Assembly: GCA_030584085.1 (NCBI GenBank)
Contig: CP129490.1
Coordinates: 2,513,511-2,577,510, forward strand
DNA from: Melioribacteraceae bacterium
Lineage (GTDB): Bacteria; Bacteroidota; Ignavibacteria; Ignavibacteriales; Melioribacteraceae
DNA: 64,000 nucleotides
Direction of reading: 5' to 3'
Below, piece by piece: positions 29,347 to 39,715 of this stretch; positions within the stretch are counted from its first letter, which is position 1, and every line of letters begins with the position of its first letter. The notes beneath the pieces are model-generated. The model saw only the letters and a program-made list of their open reading frames with translations. It was not told the origin of the DNA and made no database searches. Both the position numbers and the translations under genes were made by a program.

Positions 29347-30007
29347 AGAAATCAAAAAAAGAGTTCTCAGCCTTTTAGGTCTTACTGTTCTTAATTTTAT
29401 TGCAAATCTGGTTACTAAGACGTATCGCATTAAAATATTTAATGAAACGGCGATTTTAAAAGTACTCAATAATAACGAGCAATTTATTTCAGCTTTTTGG
29501 CATGGTCGAATGCTTATCCCTTGGTATGTTCAACGCAAATACAAAATTGCCGCTTTGGTAAGTAGAAGCAAAGACGGTGATATCCTGACAAAGCTTTTGA
29601 ACAATTGGAATTATAATGTTGTTAGAGGATCAAGTCATATCGGAGGTAAAGAAGCACTTAAGATAATGGAAGATAAAATTGATGAAGGATTTTCGTTTGC
29701 TATTACGCCTGATGGACCAACCGGTCCTCAATTCAAGATGAAACCGGGTGCAGTCGTATTAGCTCATAGAAAATCAATTCCTCTTGTTTTAATTGGAACT
29801 GCTTCTAAAAAGCATTACGTCTTTAATAGTTGGGATAAGTTTCAAGTTCCAAAAGCATTTAGTAAAGTAACAGTTATTTATTCCGATCCGATTTATGTAA
29901 ACGAAAAAAGTACACGAGAAGAGATTTCTAAATTAATTCAAGACTGTGAATTGGAATTAAATAAACTTCAGGAAGAAGCCGAGCAAATTGTTAACACCAA
30001 CAATTAA
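29336..30007 (+). CDS. Lysophospholipid acyltransferase family protein (DUF374)
   Basis: The 223-residue protein (from the ATG at 29336) is a DUF374-type acyltransferase. Motifs are FWHGRMLIPW, SRSKDGDILTKLL, RGSSHIGGKEAL and ITPDGPTGP. A hydrophobic N-terminal stretch should tie it to the inner membrane. Related proteins lie in lipid A loci and are thought to acylate lipid A or its precursors. The gene overlaps the end of lpxB by 11 bases and the start of lpxK by 20 bases, so it probably serves late lipid A synthesis. The exact acyl donor and site are unknown. An upstream TTG (29324) is an alternative start. Confidence 0.87.
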   Translation: MRLKEIKKRVLSLLGLTVLNFIANLVTKTYRIKIFNETAILKVLNNNEQFISAFWHGRMLIPWYVQRKYKIAALVSRSKDGDILTKLLNNWNYNVVRGSSHIGGKEALKIMEDKIDEGFSFAITPDGPTGPQFKMKPGAVVLAHRKSIPLVLIGTASKKHYVFNSWDKFQVPKAFSKVTVIYSDPIYVNEKSTREEISKLIQDCELELNKLQEEAEQIVNTNN

Positions 30008-31055
30008 AATACTGCTTTCACCATTTGTATTTATCTATGCAAGTGTTATTAAGCTTAGAAACATGTTCTTTGACAAAGGAATATTTAGAAGTCATCAAGT
30101 AAATGCAAAAATTATTTCTGTGGGAAATTTAGTTCTTGGTGGTGCCGGTAAGACACCTACCGTAATTTATATCACAAATAAATTAAAAGAACTTAAAAAG
30201 AAACCGGCAATCCTTAGTCGCGGTTATAAGAGAACAACAAGAGGATATCAATTGATATCCGATGGCAAGGAATTCTTTAAATCAGTTATTGAAAGTGGCG
30301 ATGAGATATATTTTGCGGCACAAGAATGTAAAGTTCCCGCTGCAGTTGCCGAAAAACGAGTTGAAGGTGCACAGCGATTAATCAATAAATTTGATCTTGA
30401 TTGTGTTGTATTAGATGATGCTTTTCAACATAGATGGATTGCACGTGATCTTAACTTACTCGTCTTTGATCAAAAATTTTTAAGAGTTGCCGGTAGATCA
30501 GATCAAGAACTTTTACCGGTTGGCAGCATGAGAGAACCATTCTCTTCTGCCAGACGAGCAGATGCAATAATAATAAACAGAAAATTTTCTGATAAGGAAG
30601 ATATTCCGGAGAATATCCTTCGCTATTTTGAAAGCAAAAAAATATTTCATGCTTTTTATAAAGCTACCGGTTTTTATGATGTAAAGGACCACAAATTTTA
30701 TGAAATTGAAGAATTCCATGGTCAAAAAAGTTTAGTGGTATGTGGAATTGCAAGACCGCATTCATTTTTAAATGTTCTTAAGCATAATAAAATTGATTTA
30801 ACGAACAGAATTACTTTTGGAGATCATAAATCTTATAGCCTAAAGGAAATACAAGCAATTAGAAAAATGTTCTACGATACTAATTCTTATTCTGTCATCA
30901 CAACTCAAAAAGATGCTGTAAAGCTTAATGCCTATAGCAAAGAATTTGATGACATTGATATATACTACCTCAAGATTGAAATGGTGATTGAGGAAGATGA
31001 AGAAATGAGCAACTTGCTTAAACATATATTCGAAAAAAATAATCTATTAATGTAA
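29988..31055 (+). CDS. lpxK: Tetraacyldisaccharide 4'-kinase
   Basis: LpxK phosphorylates the 4' position of the lipid A disaccharide. The 355-residue protein has an N-terminal hydrophobic helix (about 5-25), a P-loop [10 protein letters not shown] (about 50-59), LSRGYKR, and the [14 protein letters not shown] segment typical of the family. The start is a TTG at 29988 inside the end of the acyltransferase gene; no nearby ATG would keep the membrane helix. It closes the lpxB-acyltransferase-lpxK group, and ppdK follows after 11 bases with its own strong ribosome-binding site. Confidence 0.94.
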   Translation: MLTPTIKILLSPFVFIYASVIKLRNMFFDKGIFRSHQVNAKIISVGNLVLGGAGKTPTVIYITNKLKELKKKPAILSRGYKRTTRGYQLISDGKEFFKSVIESGDEIYFAAQECKVPAAVAEKRVEGAQRLINKFDLDCVVLDDAFQHRWIARDLNLLVFDQKFLRVAGRSDQELLPVGSMREPFSSARRADAIIINRKFSDKEDIPENILRYFESKKIFHAFYKATGFYDVKDHKFYEIEEFHGQKSLVVCGIARPHSFLNVLKHNKIDLTNRITFGDHKSYSLKEIQAIRKMFYDTNSYSVITTQKDAVKLNAYSKEFDDIDIYYLKIEMVIEEDEEMSNLLKHIFEKNNLLM

Positions 31056-31066
31056 GGAGGTCTTTA

Positions 31067-33841
31067 ATGGCTGCAAAAAAGACACCTAAGTATGTCTACT
31101 TCTTCGGAGGAAAGCGTGCTGAAGGTAAAGCTGATATGAAAAACTTACTTGGCGGTAAAGGTGCAAACCTTGCTGAAATGGTAAACATTGGTTTACCTGT
31201 TCCTGCGGGGTTCACAATTACAACCGAAGTTTGTACTTATTATTACGATAATAAGAAGAAGTACCCAAAAGAATTAAAGGATCAAGTATTAAAAGCAATA
31301 TCCAAAATTGAAAAAGAAATGGGAGCAGTTTTTGGTGATACAACAAACCCATTGCTTCTTTCCGTTCGTTCAGGAGCTCGTGCATCAATGCCCGGAATGA
31401 TGGACACTATACTTAATCTTGGTCTTAACGACGTGACAGTTGAAGCGTTAAGCAAAAAAACTAACAATCCTCGTTTTGCATATGATTCATACAGAAGATT
31501 TGTTCAAATGTATGGTGATGTCGTTCTAGGATTACGACCTGAAGATAAACACGATCATGATCCGTTTGAAGTAATTCTTGAACGCAAGAAAAAACAAGCC
31601 GGTGTTGAAAAAGATAATGAACTTTCAACCGAGCAATTAAAAGAATTAATTGCTGAATACAAAGCTGCAATCAAAGAGAAGAAAGGATTTGATTTCCCAT
31701 CTGATCCAATGGAACAACTTTGGGGTGCAGTTGGTGCAGTCTTTGCATCATGGCAGAATGAAAGAGCTATTGTTTACAGAAAACTTAACAACATTCCGGC
31801 TGAATGGGGAACTGCAGTAAACGTACAATCAATGGTATTTGGAAATATGGGTGAAGATTCCGGTACTGGTGTTGCATTTACTCGTGATCCTGCTTCAGGC
31901 GAAAATAAATTCTATGGCGAATATTTGTTCAACGCTCAAGGTGAAGACGTAGTTGCGGGTGTTAGAACTCCCGAGCCAATTGAAAATCTTAAGAAAGATG
32001 ATCCAAAAGTTTACAAACAATTAGATGGCTTCAGATTAAAGTTAGAAAAACATTACAAAGATATGTTGGATATAGAATTTACAATTCAACAAGGTAAACT
32101 CTGGATGCTACAATGCCGTGTCGGTAAAAGAACAGGTTTTGCTGCTATTAAAATTGCAGTTGATATGGTTCGACAAAAACTTATTACCAAAGAACAAGCA
32201 TTGATGAGAATTGAACCAAATCAATTAAATCAATTACTCAGACCAATCTTTGATTTAAAGGAAAAACAATCAGCAATTGATTCAGGCCTTCTATTGGCTA
32301 AAGGTTTAAATGCCGGTCCTGGTGCTGCATCAGGTAAAATTGCATTCTCAGCTCATGATGCCGAAGTAATGGCTGCTAAGGGTGATAAAGTTATTCTCGT
32401 TCGTATCGAAACTTCTCCGGAAGATATTAAAGGTATGAATGCTTCAGATGGTATTCTTACAGCTCGTGGCGGTATGACTTCACATGCTGCTCTAGTTGCC
32501 CGACAAATGGGTAAGGTTTGTGTCGCTGGTTGTGGTACTCTTAATATTGATTATAAAGCCGGTGTTATGAAAGTTGAAGGATCAGAGCATGTTCTTAGAG
32601 AAGGCGATTACATTTCAATTGACGGAACAACTGGTGAAGTAATCAAGGGTGAATTGACAACCAAACCTTCGGAAGTTATCCAGGTTCTCATTACTAAAGA
32701 AATGGATCCTAAAAAATCCGATGTTTATAAAACTTACGCAGACCTAATGAAATGGGCTGATCAAGTAAGAACTATGAATGTAAGAACTAATGCCGATCAA
32801 CCGGATCAATCAGCAAATGCAATTGCTTTTGGTGCTGAAGGTATCGGTCTTTGCAGAACCGAACACATGTTCTTCGGTGAAAATAGAATTCTTGCAGTTC
32901 GTGAAATGATACTCTCTAATAGTGAACAAGGCAGAAAGAAAGCAATAAATAAACTGCTCCCTTATCAACGAGCTGACTTTGAAGGAATATTCAGAGTGAT
33001 GAAAGGTCGTCCCGTTACGGTAAGAACATTAGATCCACCTCTTCATGAATTCTTACCTCATCAAGAAAAAGAAATTCAAGAAACTGCTGATGCATTAGGT
33101 GTTTCAGCTAAAGCTGTTAAAGAGAAAATTGAATCTCTTCATGAATTTAATCCAATGCTAGGGTTCAGAGGTTGCCGCTTAGGTATCAGTTTCCCGGAAA
33201 TTACAGAAATGCAAGCTAGAGCAATATTTGAAGCTGCGGTTAATGTTGCAAAAGAAGGTATTAAGGTAAATCCTGAAATAATGATTCCATTGGTTGGTCA
33301 TGTAAATGAATTAAAACTTCAAGAAGCAATTGTAAGAAAAGTTGCAAAAGAAGTTTTTGCAGAAAAAGGTAAAAAAGTAAATTACCTTGTCGGTACAATG
33401 ATCGAGTTACCAAGAGCGGCTGTAACCGCAGATCAAATTGCAGAAGTTGCTGAGTTCTTCAGTTTTGGAACAAATGATTTAACTCAAACTACTTTTGGTT
33501 TATCTCGTGATGATTCCGGAAAATTCTTGCCAAAATATGTTGAGCAAGATATACTTCCAAAGGATCCATTTGAAAGTATAGACCAAGAAGGTGTTGGTGC
33601 ACTCGTTAAAATGGGAACCGATAAAGGAAGAGAAACCAGAGCAGATCTGAAAGTAGGTATTTGCGGCGAACATGGTGGTGAACCGGATTCTGTTGAATTC
33701 TGTCATCGTGTTGGAATGAATTATGTCAGTTGCTCTCCTTTCAGAGTTCCGATTGCTCGTTTAGCTGCAGCAAGAGCTACTCTAAAAGATAAATCAGTTG
33801 TTAAAAAATCATCAAAGAAAAAAGTATCCAAAAAGAAATAA
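31067..33841 (+). CDS. ppdK: Pyruvate, phosphate dikinase
   Basis: PpdK interconverts pyruvate, ATP and phosphate with phosphoenolpyruvate, AMP and pyrophosphate. The 924-residue protein has an N-terminal nucleotide-binding domain ([30 protein letters not shown]), the central swivelling domain with the catalytic His in [16 protein letters not shown], and the C-terminal PEP barrel ([20 protein letters not shown]; catalytic Cys in VGICGEHGG). The ribosome-binding site TAAGGAGG is close to consensus, suggesting high expression. The last 20 residues form a Lys/Ser tail ([14 protein letters not shown]) beyond the usual end. Confidence 0.97.
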   Translation: MAAKKTPKYVYFFGGKRAEGKADMKNLLGGKGANLAEMVNIGLPVPAGFTITTEVCTYYYDNKKKYPKELKDQVLKAISKIEKEMGAVFGDTTNPLLLSVRSGARASMPGMMDTILNLGLNDVTVEALSKKTNNPRFAYDSYRRFVQMYGDVVLGLRPEDKHDHDPFEVILERKKKQAGVEKDNELSTEQLKELIAEYKAAIKEKKGFDFPSDPMEQLWGAVGAVFASWQNERAIVYRKLNNIPAEWGTAVNVQSMVFGNMGEDSGTGVAFTRDPASGENKFYGEYLFNAQGEDVVAGVRTPEPIENLKKDDPKVYKQLDGFRLKLEKHYKDMLDIEFTIQQGKLWMLQCRVGKRTGFAAIKIAVDMVRQKLITKEQALMRIEPNQLNQLLRPIFDLKEKQSAIDSGLLLAKGLNAGPGAASGKIAFSAHDAEVMAAKGDKVILVRIETSPEDIKGMNASDGILTARGGMTSHAALVARQMGKVCVAGCGTLNIDYKAGVMKVEGSEHVLREGDYISIDGTTGEVIKGELTTKPSEVIQVLITKEMDPKKSDVYKTYADLMKWADQVRTMNVRTNADQPDQSANAIAFGAEGIGLCRTEHMFFGENRILAVREMILSNSEQGRKKAINKLLPYQRADFEGIFRVMKGRPVTVRTLDPPLHEFLPHQEKEIQETADALGVSAKAVKEKIESLHEFNPMLGFRGCRLGISFPEITEMQARAIFEAAVNVAKEGIKVNPEIMIPLVGHVNELKLQEAIVRKVAKEVFAEKGKKVNYLVGTMIELPRAAVTADQIAEVAEFFSFGTNDLTQTTFGLSRDDSGKFLPKYVEQDILPKDPFESIDQEGVGALVKMGTDKGRETRADLKVGICGEHGGEPDSVEFCHRVGMNYVSCSPFRVPIARLAAARATLKDKSVVKKSSKKKVSKKK

Positions 33842-33845
33842 TAAG

Positions 33846-33874
33846 TGAGCGGGAGGATTATTTCCCCCCGCTCA
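33846..33874 (+). terminator. Hairpin after ppdK (possible terminator)
   Basis: An 8-bp GC-rich stem (TGAGCGGG at 33846-33853 with CCCGCTCA at 33867-33874) begins 4 bases after the ppdK stop. There is no T tract after it, so it may be an RNA-stabilising or Rho-assisted end rather than a classic terminator. Confidence 0.45.
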
Positions 33875-33912
33875 TATACATTAATAAAAAGATCATCAGA
33901 GAAGGAGAATAA

Positions 33913-34950
33913 ATGAAGCTATCAGATTTTAAGTATAATCTGCCTAAAACTGCAATCGCAAAATATCCCGAGAAAAAAAGGGATAAGGCAAAACTGATGG
34001 TTCTCAATAGGAAAACCCAAGAGATTGAGCATAAAACGTTCGCCGACGTTGTTGACTATATGTCCAAAGGTGATGTGTTGGTTGTCAATGAAACCAAAGT
34101 TATGCAAGCTCGTCTTTACGGAAAAAAAGAACGTACCAATGCAAAGATTGAAGTCTTTGTATTGCGCGAATTAAACAAAGAAGAAAATATCTGGGATGTG
34201 ATTGTTGATCCGGCTAGGAAAGTACGAATTGGCAATAGAATCTACTTCAATGATAATTTATGGTGCGAAGTAATCGACAACACAACCTCAAGAGGCAGAA
34301 CGGTTAGATTTAATGATGATGCCGGTGATATTTTCAAAGCAATAGATAAAATTGGTCAAACGCCTCTTCCTCCATATATTAAAAGAGATGTTGAACCTAA
34401 AGATCGTGAAAATTATCAAACCATCTTTGCTCAGGAAGACGGTTCTGTTGCAGCACCAACGGCCGGACTACATTTTACTCCCGAACTAATTAAGAAGATT
34501 AAGAAAAAAGGTATAAAGGTTGTACCTGTTATTCTTCACATTGGTTTAGGCACATTTAGACCTGTTGAAGTTGAAGACTTGACTAAACATAAAATGGATT
34601 CTGAATATTTTGAAATTCCCGATGATACGGCTGCTGAAATTAATAAAGCACTTGAAGGAAAGAAAAATATTTTTGTTGTTGGTACAAGCACAACTCGTGC
34701 ATTAGAGAGTAGTGTTACTGCAGAAGGTTTCTCTAAACCAAACTTCGGTTGGACCGATAAGTTTATCTTCCCTCAATATGACTTTAAGATCACAAAAAAA
34801 TTGATTACAAATTTCCATCAACCCGAATCAACATTATTGATGCTTTCAGCGGCATTTGGCGGTTATGATTTTGTGATGAAAAGTTATAAAAAGGCATTGA
34901 AAGAGGGTTATAGATTTCTCAGTTATGGCGATGCAATGTTGATAATCTAA
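33913..34950 (+). CDS. queA: tRNA preQ1 ribosyltransferase-isomerase QueA
   Basis: QueA transfers and isomerises the ribosyl group of S-adenosylmethionine to preQ1 in tRNA, forming epoxyqueuosine. The 345-residue length is normal. Family motifs are the N-terminal FKYNLPKTAIAKYPEKKRDKAKL, here slightly varied, VNETKVMQARL, PTAGLHFT, HIGLGTFRPV and GTSTTRALES. The ATG has GAAGGAG 8 bases upstream. Its last base is shared with the ispD start (TAATG). Other queuosine genes are not in the window. Confidence 0.96.
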   Translation: MKLSDFKYNLPKTAIAKYPEKKRDKAKLMVLNRKTQEIEHKTFADVVDYMSKGDVLVVNETKVMQARLYGKKERTNAKIEVFVLRELNKEENIWDVIVDPARKVRIGNRIYFNDNLWCEVIDNTTSRGRTVRFNDDAGDIFKAIDKIGQTPLPPYIKRDVEPKDRENYQTIFAQEDGSVAAPTAGLHFTPELIKKIKKKGIKVVPVILHIGLGTFRPVEVEDLTKHKMDSEYFEIPDDTAAEINKALEGKKNIFVVGTSTTRALESSVTAEGFSKPNFGWTDKFIFPQYDFKITKKLITNFHQPESTLLMLSAAFGGYDFVMKSYKKALKEGYRFLSYGDAMLII

Positions 34951-35636
34951 TGAGTAAAGTATTCGTCATAATACCAGCTGGTGGAACCGGTAAACGAATT
35001 GGCGGTGAAATTCCGAAGCAGTACATGAAATTTCATGAACGTGAACTTATCGCGTACACTTTGGAAGTTTTTCAGTTTAATACAAAAATTGATCATATAA
35101 TCGTTTCCGCTCAACCTGAGTATTTTGACTTGCTTGAGCAAGTTAAAGCTAAGAATGGTTTCTGGAAGATTTTGAAAATTGTTGAGGGGGGCAGTGAGCG
35201 ACAATATTCCGTCTATAATGCTCTCCTTTCAATTAATGCAGAAGAAGATGATTTAGTTCTAGTTCACGATGCTGCCAGACCTTTATTATCGCAAAATATT
35301 CTCGATGATATAATTGAGACTGCAAAGTTAAAGGGAAATGCTGTTGCTGCAATTAAAGCAAAAGACACTTTAGTTAACGGGACAGATGTAATCGTAAATT
35401 ATATTAATCGAGGAAAAATTAACTATATTCAAACTCCTCAGGCTTTCAAATATTCTGTACTTTTGAGAGCAATGCAAAAAGCTGCTGAGGAATCATTTGT
35501 TGGGACTGACGAATCAATGTTAGTCACAAGACTTGGAGAGTCCGTTAATCTGGTTGAGGGCTCCAGTTTAAACTTTAAAATTACTACTGAATCTGATGTA
35601 GAATTATTTCATCTTATTACATCTAGAAACGGATAA
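34950..35636 (+). CDS. ispD: 2-C-methyl-D-erythritol 4-phosphate cytidylyltransferase
   Basis: IspD makes CDP-methylerythritol in the non-mevalonate isoprenoid pathway. The 228-residue protein begins with IIPAGGTGKRIGG, the nucleotide-binding loop, and has VHDAARPLL and the late substrate-binding segment IQTPQAFKYSVL followed by DESMLVTRLG. Its ATG overlaps the queA stop by one base, so the two are coupled. plsY follows after 61 bases with its own ribosome-binding site. Confidence 0.95.
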   Translation: MSKVFVIIPAGGTGKRIGGEIPKQYMKFHERELIAYTLEVFQFNTKIDHIIVSAQPEYFDLLEQVKAKNGFWKILKIVEGGSERQYSVYNALLSINAEEDDLVLVHDAARPLLSQNILDDIIETAKLKGNAVAAIKAKDTLVNGTDVIVNYINRGKINYIQTPQAFKYSVLLRAMQKAAEESFVGTDESMLVTRLGESVNLVEGSSLNFKITTESDVELFHLITSRNG

Positions 35637-35697
35637 TTTTTTCAATTGAAAATTGGATTACATTTACATAACTTTATCCTAATTATAGAGGAAACAA

Positions 35698-36369
35698 ATG
35701 CTTAATCTACTTATTATTGTCATACTTTCTTACTTAGTCGGGTCTATCCCTACTGGTATTTTAATTACTAAGGCAGTAAAAGGTATTGATATTCGTCAAC
35801 ACGGCAGTGGTAATGCCGGTGGTACGAATGTTTTTAGAATATTGGGGTGGAAGTATGGAGTATTAACAATTTTATTAGATGCATTAAAGGGCGCAGTTGC
35901 CGTTATTCTTATTGCAAGATTGTATTTAGGAGATTTTCCATTCCCTAATGCAACTCCTTTTGATGATTTCACTCTTGTACAAATTTTCGCTGGTTTATTT
36001 GCCGTCATCGGTCATATTTGGACAATTTTTGCTAGCTTCAAAGGCGGGAAAGGTATTGCTACTTCATTAGGTTTCTTAATTGCAATCATAACTATAGATA
36101 TGCTTTTAGCACTTGCAGTCTTCTTTGTCGTTGTTACAATTTCAAGATATGTTTCACTTGGTTCAATTTTGGCTGCTATCTCGGTTCCGTTAATTCTTAT
36201 TGTACGAGAAAATATCTTCCATGTTGATATTCAAGGATATCACACTATACTACCATTCGCAATTTTTATTGCTTTACTTGTGATCTATACTCATCGTGCA
36301 AATTTAGGAAGATTATTAAAAGGTAATGAAAATAGAATATCACTTTCAAAAAAGAAAAATTCTAAATAA
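35698..36369 (+). CDS. plsY: Glycerol-3-phosphate acyltransferase PlsY
   Basis: PlsY transfers the acyl group of acyl-phosphate to glycerol 3-phosphate at the inner membrane, the first step of phospholipid synthesis. The 223-residue protein has five or six membrane segments and the three conserved loops: GSIPTGIL, the phosphate-binding HGSGNAGGTNVFR, and FKGGKGIATSLG. AGAGGAAA precedes the ATG. Its stop overlaps the start of gpsA, whose product supplies the glycerol 3-phosphate, so this is a functional pair. Confidence 0.96.
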   Translation: MLNLLIIVILSYLVGSIPTGILITKAVKGIDIRQHGSGNAGGTNVFRILGWKYGVLTILLDALKGAVAVILIARLYLGDFPFPNATPFDDFTLVQIFAGLFAVIGHIWTIFASFKGGKGIATSLGFLIAIITIDMLLALAVFFVVVTISRYVSLGSILAAISVPLILIVRENIFHVDIQGYHTILPFAIFIALLVIYTHRANLGRLLKGNENRISLSKKKNSK

Positions 36370-37367
36370 TGCGAATATCAGTAATCGGTGCCGGTGGTTG
36401 GGGCACTGCACTTTCAATTATACTTCAAAATAACGGGCATGATGTAACGTTATGGGAATACAAACGTTCCTATGCCAAATCTTTGAGCAAATCCAGAGTT
36501 AATAAAGTCTATCTACCAGGAATTAAGCTTCCAAAAGAAATAAAAATAACTCATGACTTGGATGAAGCAGTTGAAGGAATGCATATGATTGTTCTCGCAA
36601 TTCCTTCACAGTATTTGCGAGGGGTTCTGCAAAAACTAAAGAAAGTTGATTTTACTGATACAATTTTAGTAAGTGTTGCTAAGGGAATTGAAACCGAGAC
36701 TTTATTTACTGTTTCGTTAATAATTAAAGATGTTATCAAGAATATTTCTGATAGTAATATCGGTGTTCTTTCAGGTCCAAGTCATGCAGAAGAAGTTGCA
36801 AAAAAAATACCGACCGCAGTGGTTGCTGCTTCAAAAAGTTTTGAAACCGCTGAACAAATACAAGCCGCATTCATGACTTCGTATTTCAGAGTTTATTCTT
36901 CAACTGATATAATTGGTGTCGAATTAGGTGGTGCTTTAAAAAATGTAATTGCAATCGGAGCCGGGATAATTGACGGAGCAAAATTTGGTGATAATACCAA
37001 AGCCGCAATCATGACACGTGGTGTAGCTGAAATTTCCAGATTAGGCATTGAATTGGGTGCAAGACCGGAAACTTTCTCCGGATTGTCCGGAATGGGTGAT
37101 GTTATTGTTACTTGTATGAGTAAGCACAGCAGAAACCGCTACGTAGGCGAGCAGATCGGTAAAGGTATTAAGTTAAAAGATGTTTTAAAATCGATGAACA
37201 TGGTTGCCGAAGGTGTTGTAACTGCAAAATCAGCAAGAGAACTTGCTCTTCAAGCAAAAGTAGAAACTCCCATAATAGATGCTGTTTATAAAACTTTGTA
37301 TGAAAATCGCGATCCACAAAAAATGACTTTTGAGTTAATGAACCGCGATATGAAATCTGAACATTAA
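36369..37367 (+). CDS. gpsA: Glycerol-3-phosphate dehydrogenase [NAD(P)+]
   Basis: GpsA reduces dihydroxyacetone phosphate to glycerol 3-phosphate in the cytosol. The 332-residue protein has the N-terminal Rossmann motif VIGAGGWGTAL, SVAKGIE, the catalytic Lys in LGGALKNVIAIGAG, and the family segment SGLSGMGDVIVTC. It overlaps the plsY stop by one base, an arrangement that ties precursor supply to the acyltransferase. recG follows after 62 bases with no visible Shine-Dalgarno sequence. Confidence 0.96.
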   Translation: MRISVIGAGGWGTALSIILQNNGHDVTLWEYKRSYAKSLSKSRVNKVYLPGIKLPKEIKITHDLDEAVEGMHMIVLAIPSQYLRGVLQKLKKVDFTDTILVSVAKGIETETLFTVSLIIKDVIKNISDSNIGVLSGPSHAEEVAKKIPTAVVAASKSFETAEQIQAAFMTSYFRVYSSTDIIGVELGGALKNVIAIGAGIIDGAKFGDNTKAAIMTRGVAEISRLGIELGARPETFSGLSGMGDVIVTCMSKHSRNRYVGEQIGKGIKLKDVLKSMNMVAEGVVTAKSARELALQAKVETPIIDAVYKTLYENRDPQKMTFELMNRDMKSEH

Positions 37368-37429
37368 GATTCCTTCCAAATCTCTTTCAAATCAACTATA
37401 TTTTAGTTCGATTAATAACTTTTCTCTAA

Positions 37430-39607
37430 ATGAATAAAGATCTTTCTACATCGGTTCAGTATATTAAATCAGTCGGACCAAAGCGCGCTGAAGCTTTCAG
37501 TAAAATCGGAATACGAACCGTTGAAGATCTGCTCTATTACTTCCCTACCAAGCATCTCGATCGCACGACAATATTGAATACGGCTAAAGTTGCACAAATT
37601 GTTTTAAATGGTTTTGATGGTGAACTTACCGTGATTGGCAAAGTTGTTGACACCGAGTTGATACGATACGGAAAGAAACAGATATTCAAAGTACAGATGA
37701 AAGATAAAGCCGGACATTTTGAATGTGTTTGGTTTCAAGGTATTAAGTATTTTAAAGAAGTCTTTAAAGAAAACGATATCTATGCAGTTTCATCAAAACC
37801 TGTAGTAACAAGATATGGAAACTTGCAATTCACACATCCAGATTTTGATAAGATAACAGAAACAGAATCAAATGAATTTTTGAACACCGGCAAAATTATT
37901 CCCTTTTACAGAGTTTCTAAAGAACTTAAATCAACGAATATTGGTGATATAAGTTTAAGAAGAATAATTTCAAGTGTTGTGGAGGATTATTCTGACTTAG
38001 TTACAGAATCACTCCCGAAAACTATCCTCACATCTCAAAAATTATTAAATAAAAATGAAGCCATTAAAAATTTTCATCTACCACAAAGCAAAGAGAAACT
38101 AGAAGAGGCAATTCAAAGATTCAAATATGAGGAGTTGTTTTATCTCGAATGTATTGCTGCTTTGAGAAGAATCAAGAGAAAACATAAACAAAACGGAATC
38201 AAGTTCAGTATTCACGCTGAACCAATTAAAAAGTTTATTGACAAGCTCCCATTTAAGTTAACAGATGCTCAACTTGAAGTGCTGCATGAAATTAGACAGG
38301 ATATGGAGAAAGCAGAACCCATGAATAGATTGCTGCAAGGCGATGTTGGAAGCGGTAAAACAATAGTGGCATTGATAGCCATGTTAATAGCAGCAAGTAA
38401 TGGTTACCAGGCAGTACTTATGGCTCCAACCGAAATTTTAGCTGATCAACACTTTAAAAATATTCATAAGTTGCTTGAACAAAATGATTTTAATGTGGCT
38501 TTGTTAATTGGCGGACAAAATGCAAAAACACGTAAAACAATATTGAACGGTATCCAAGAAAATAAAATAAACTTAATTGTTGGTACCCATGCTTTGATTG
38601 AAGAAAATGTAATTATTCCAAAAATGGGATTGGTAGTAATCGATGAACAACATCGTTTCGGTGTTGCACAGAGATCCAAATTGATTGACAAGAATATTTC
38701 ACCCGATGTAATTGTGATGACGGCCACACCAATTCCTCGAACAATATCAATGACTGTTTATGGTGATTTGGATGTCTCAATAATTGATGAACTACCAAAG
38801 AATAGGAAAAAAATAAAAACCGTTCTGCGTAGTGAAAATAATTTAGAAGATATATTTCGATTTATCAAAGAACAAGTTCGTAACGGCGAGCAAGCTTTTA
38901 TTATTTATCCACTTGTAGAGGAATCCGAAAAATTAGATCTAAAAGATGTAACAACTCAATACGAACATTTTGCAGGTACTTACTTAAGCGATATTAAAGT
39001 CAAAATGATCCACGGACGTATGAATTGGCAAGAAAAAGAAGAAATAATGGAGAAATTTGCCAATAAAGAATTTGATGTTCTATTTTCGACAACTGTTATT
39101 GAAGTAGGAATTGATATTCCGAATGCGACAATTGTCGTAATTAACGAAGCTTTTCGCTTTGGCTTATCCCAGTTACACCAATTACGAGGTCGTGTTGGTA
39201 GAAGTGACAAACAATCTTACTGTATTTTAGTCACACGAGACGAACACCTAAGCAAAATTAAATCGAAAAATATTTCTCTAGAGTTTCTTTCCTCCTCCGA
39301 GTTGGAAAAATACAAGTCACAAATACGATTAAAAGCTATGGTTGAAAATAATGATGGGTTCAAACTGTCTGAAATTGATTTTAAACTCCGCGGACCCGGG
39401 AATATCTTCGGAACAGAGCAAAGTGGATTTCCTCAATTAAAGTACGCTGATATAATTAATGATACAGAACTTTTAATTTGTGCAAGAGAAGATGCTTTTA
39501 ATCTAATCAACTCAGATCCATCGTTGGTAAGAGAAGAAAACTCAATCATTAAATCCGAGTTAAGACAAAAATATTTTTCTTCTTTCAAGTTTTCACACAT
39601 CGCATAG
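37430..39607 (+). CDS. recG: ATP-dependent DNA helicase RecG
   Basis: RecG remodels stalled replication forks and branched DNA. The 725-residue protein has an N-terminal wedge with an OB fold (about 60-160), helicase motif I GDVGSGKT (about 304-311), the DExH-type box IDEQH (about 404), TATPIPRT, and the late motifs STTVIEVGIDIPNA and QLHQLRGRVGRS. The helicase end has GFKLSEIDFKLRGPG, typical of RecG. No ribosome-binding site is evident before the ATG at 37430. An A/T-only hairpin follows the stop. Confidence 0.96.
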   Translation: MNKDLSTSVQYIKSVGPKRAEAFSKIGIRTVEDLLYYFPTKHLDRTTILNTAKVAQIVLNGFDGELTVIGKVVDTELIRYGKKQIFKVQMKDKAGHFECVWFQGIKYFKEVFKENDIYAVSSKPVVTRYGNLQFTHPDFDKITETESNEFLNTGKIIPFYRVSKELKSTNIGDISLRRIISSVVEDYSDLVTESLPKTILTSQKLLNKNEAIKNFHLPQSKEKLEEAIQRFKYEELFYLECIAALRRIKRKHKQNGIKFSIHAEPIKKFIDKLPFKLTDAQLEVLHEIRQDMEKAEPMNRLLQGDVGSGKTIVALIAMLIAASNGYQAVLMAPTEILADQHFKNIHKLLEQNDFNVALLIGGQNAKTRKTILNGIQENKINLIVGTHALIEENVIIPKMGLVVIDEQHRFGVAQRSKLIDKNISPDVIVMTATPIPRTISMTVYGDLDVSIIDELPKNRKKIKTVLRSENNLEDIFRFIKEQVRNGEQAFIIYPLVEESEKLDLKDVTTQYEHFAGTYLSDIKVKMIHGRMNWQEKEEIMEKFANKEFDVLFSTTVIEVGIDIPNATIVVINEAFRFGLSQLHQLRGRVGRSDKQSYCILVTRDEHLSKIKSKNISLEFLSSSELEKYKSQIRLKAMVENNDGFKLSEIDFKLRGPGNIFGTEQSGFPQLKYADIINDTELLICAREDAFNLINSDPSLVREENSIIKSELRQKYFSSFKFSHIA

Positions 39608-39642
39608 AATATTTTTAAAAAAAGTTTTAAAAAATATTTTTT
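39608..39642 (+). terminator. A/T-only inverted repeat after recG, possible terminator
   Basis: AATATTTTTAAAA (39608-39620) pairs, with one bulge, with TTTTAAAAAATATT (39625-39638), and a T tract follows directly. The stem contains no G:C pairs, so its strength is uncertain. Confidence 0.4.
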
Positions 39643-39694
39643 CACAAAGTATTGCATATCATTATTAAACTTTTATATTGCAACTAACTTTTTA

Positions 39695-39712
39695 AAGGAA
39701 TTTTTATTCCTT
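39695..39712 (+). promoter_or_regulatory. Hairpin covering the ribosome-binding site of the ATP-grasp/KamA cluster
   Basis: AAGGAAT (39695-39701) pairs perfectly with ATTCCTT (39706-39712) across a TTTT loop, ending 3 bases before the ATG at 39716. The left arm is the only Shine-Dalgarno-like sequence, so the structure would hide it. Translational control of the first gene is possible. Confidence 0.4.
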
Positions 39713-39715
39713 ACA

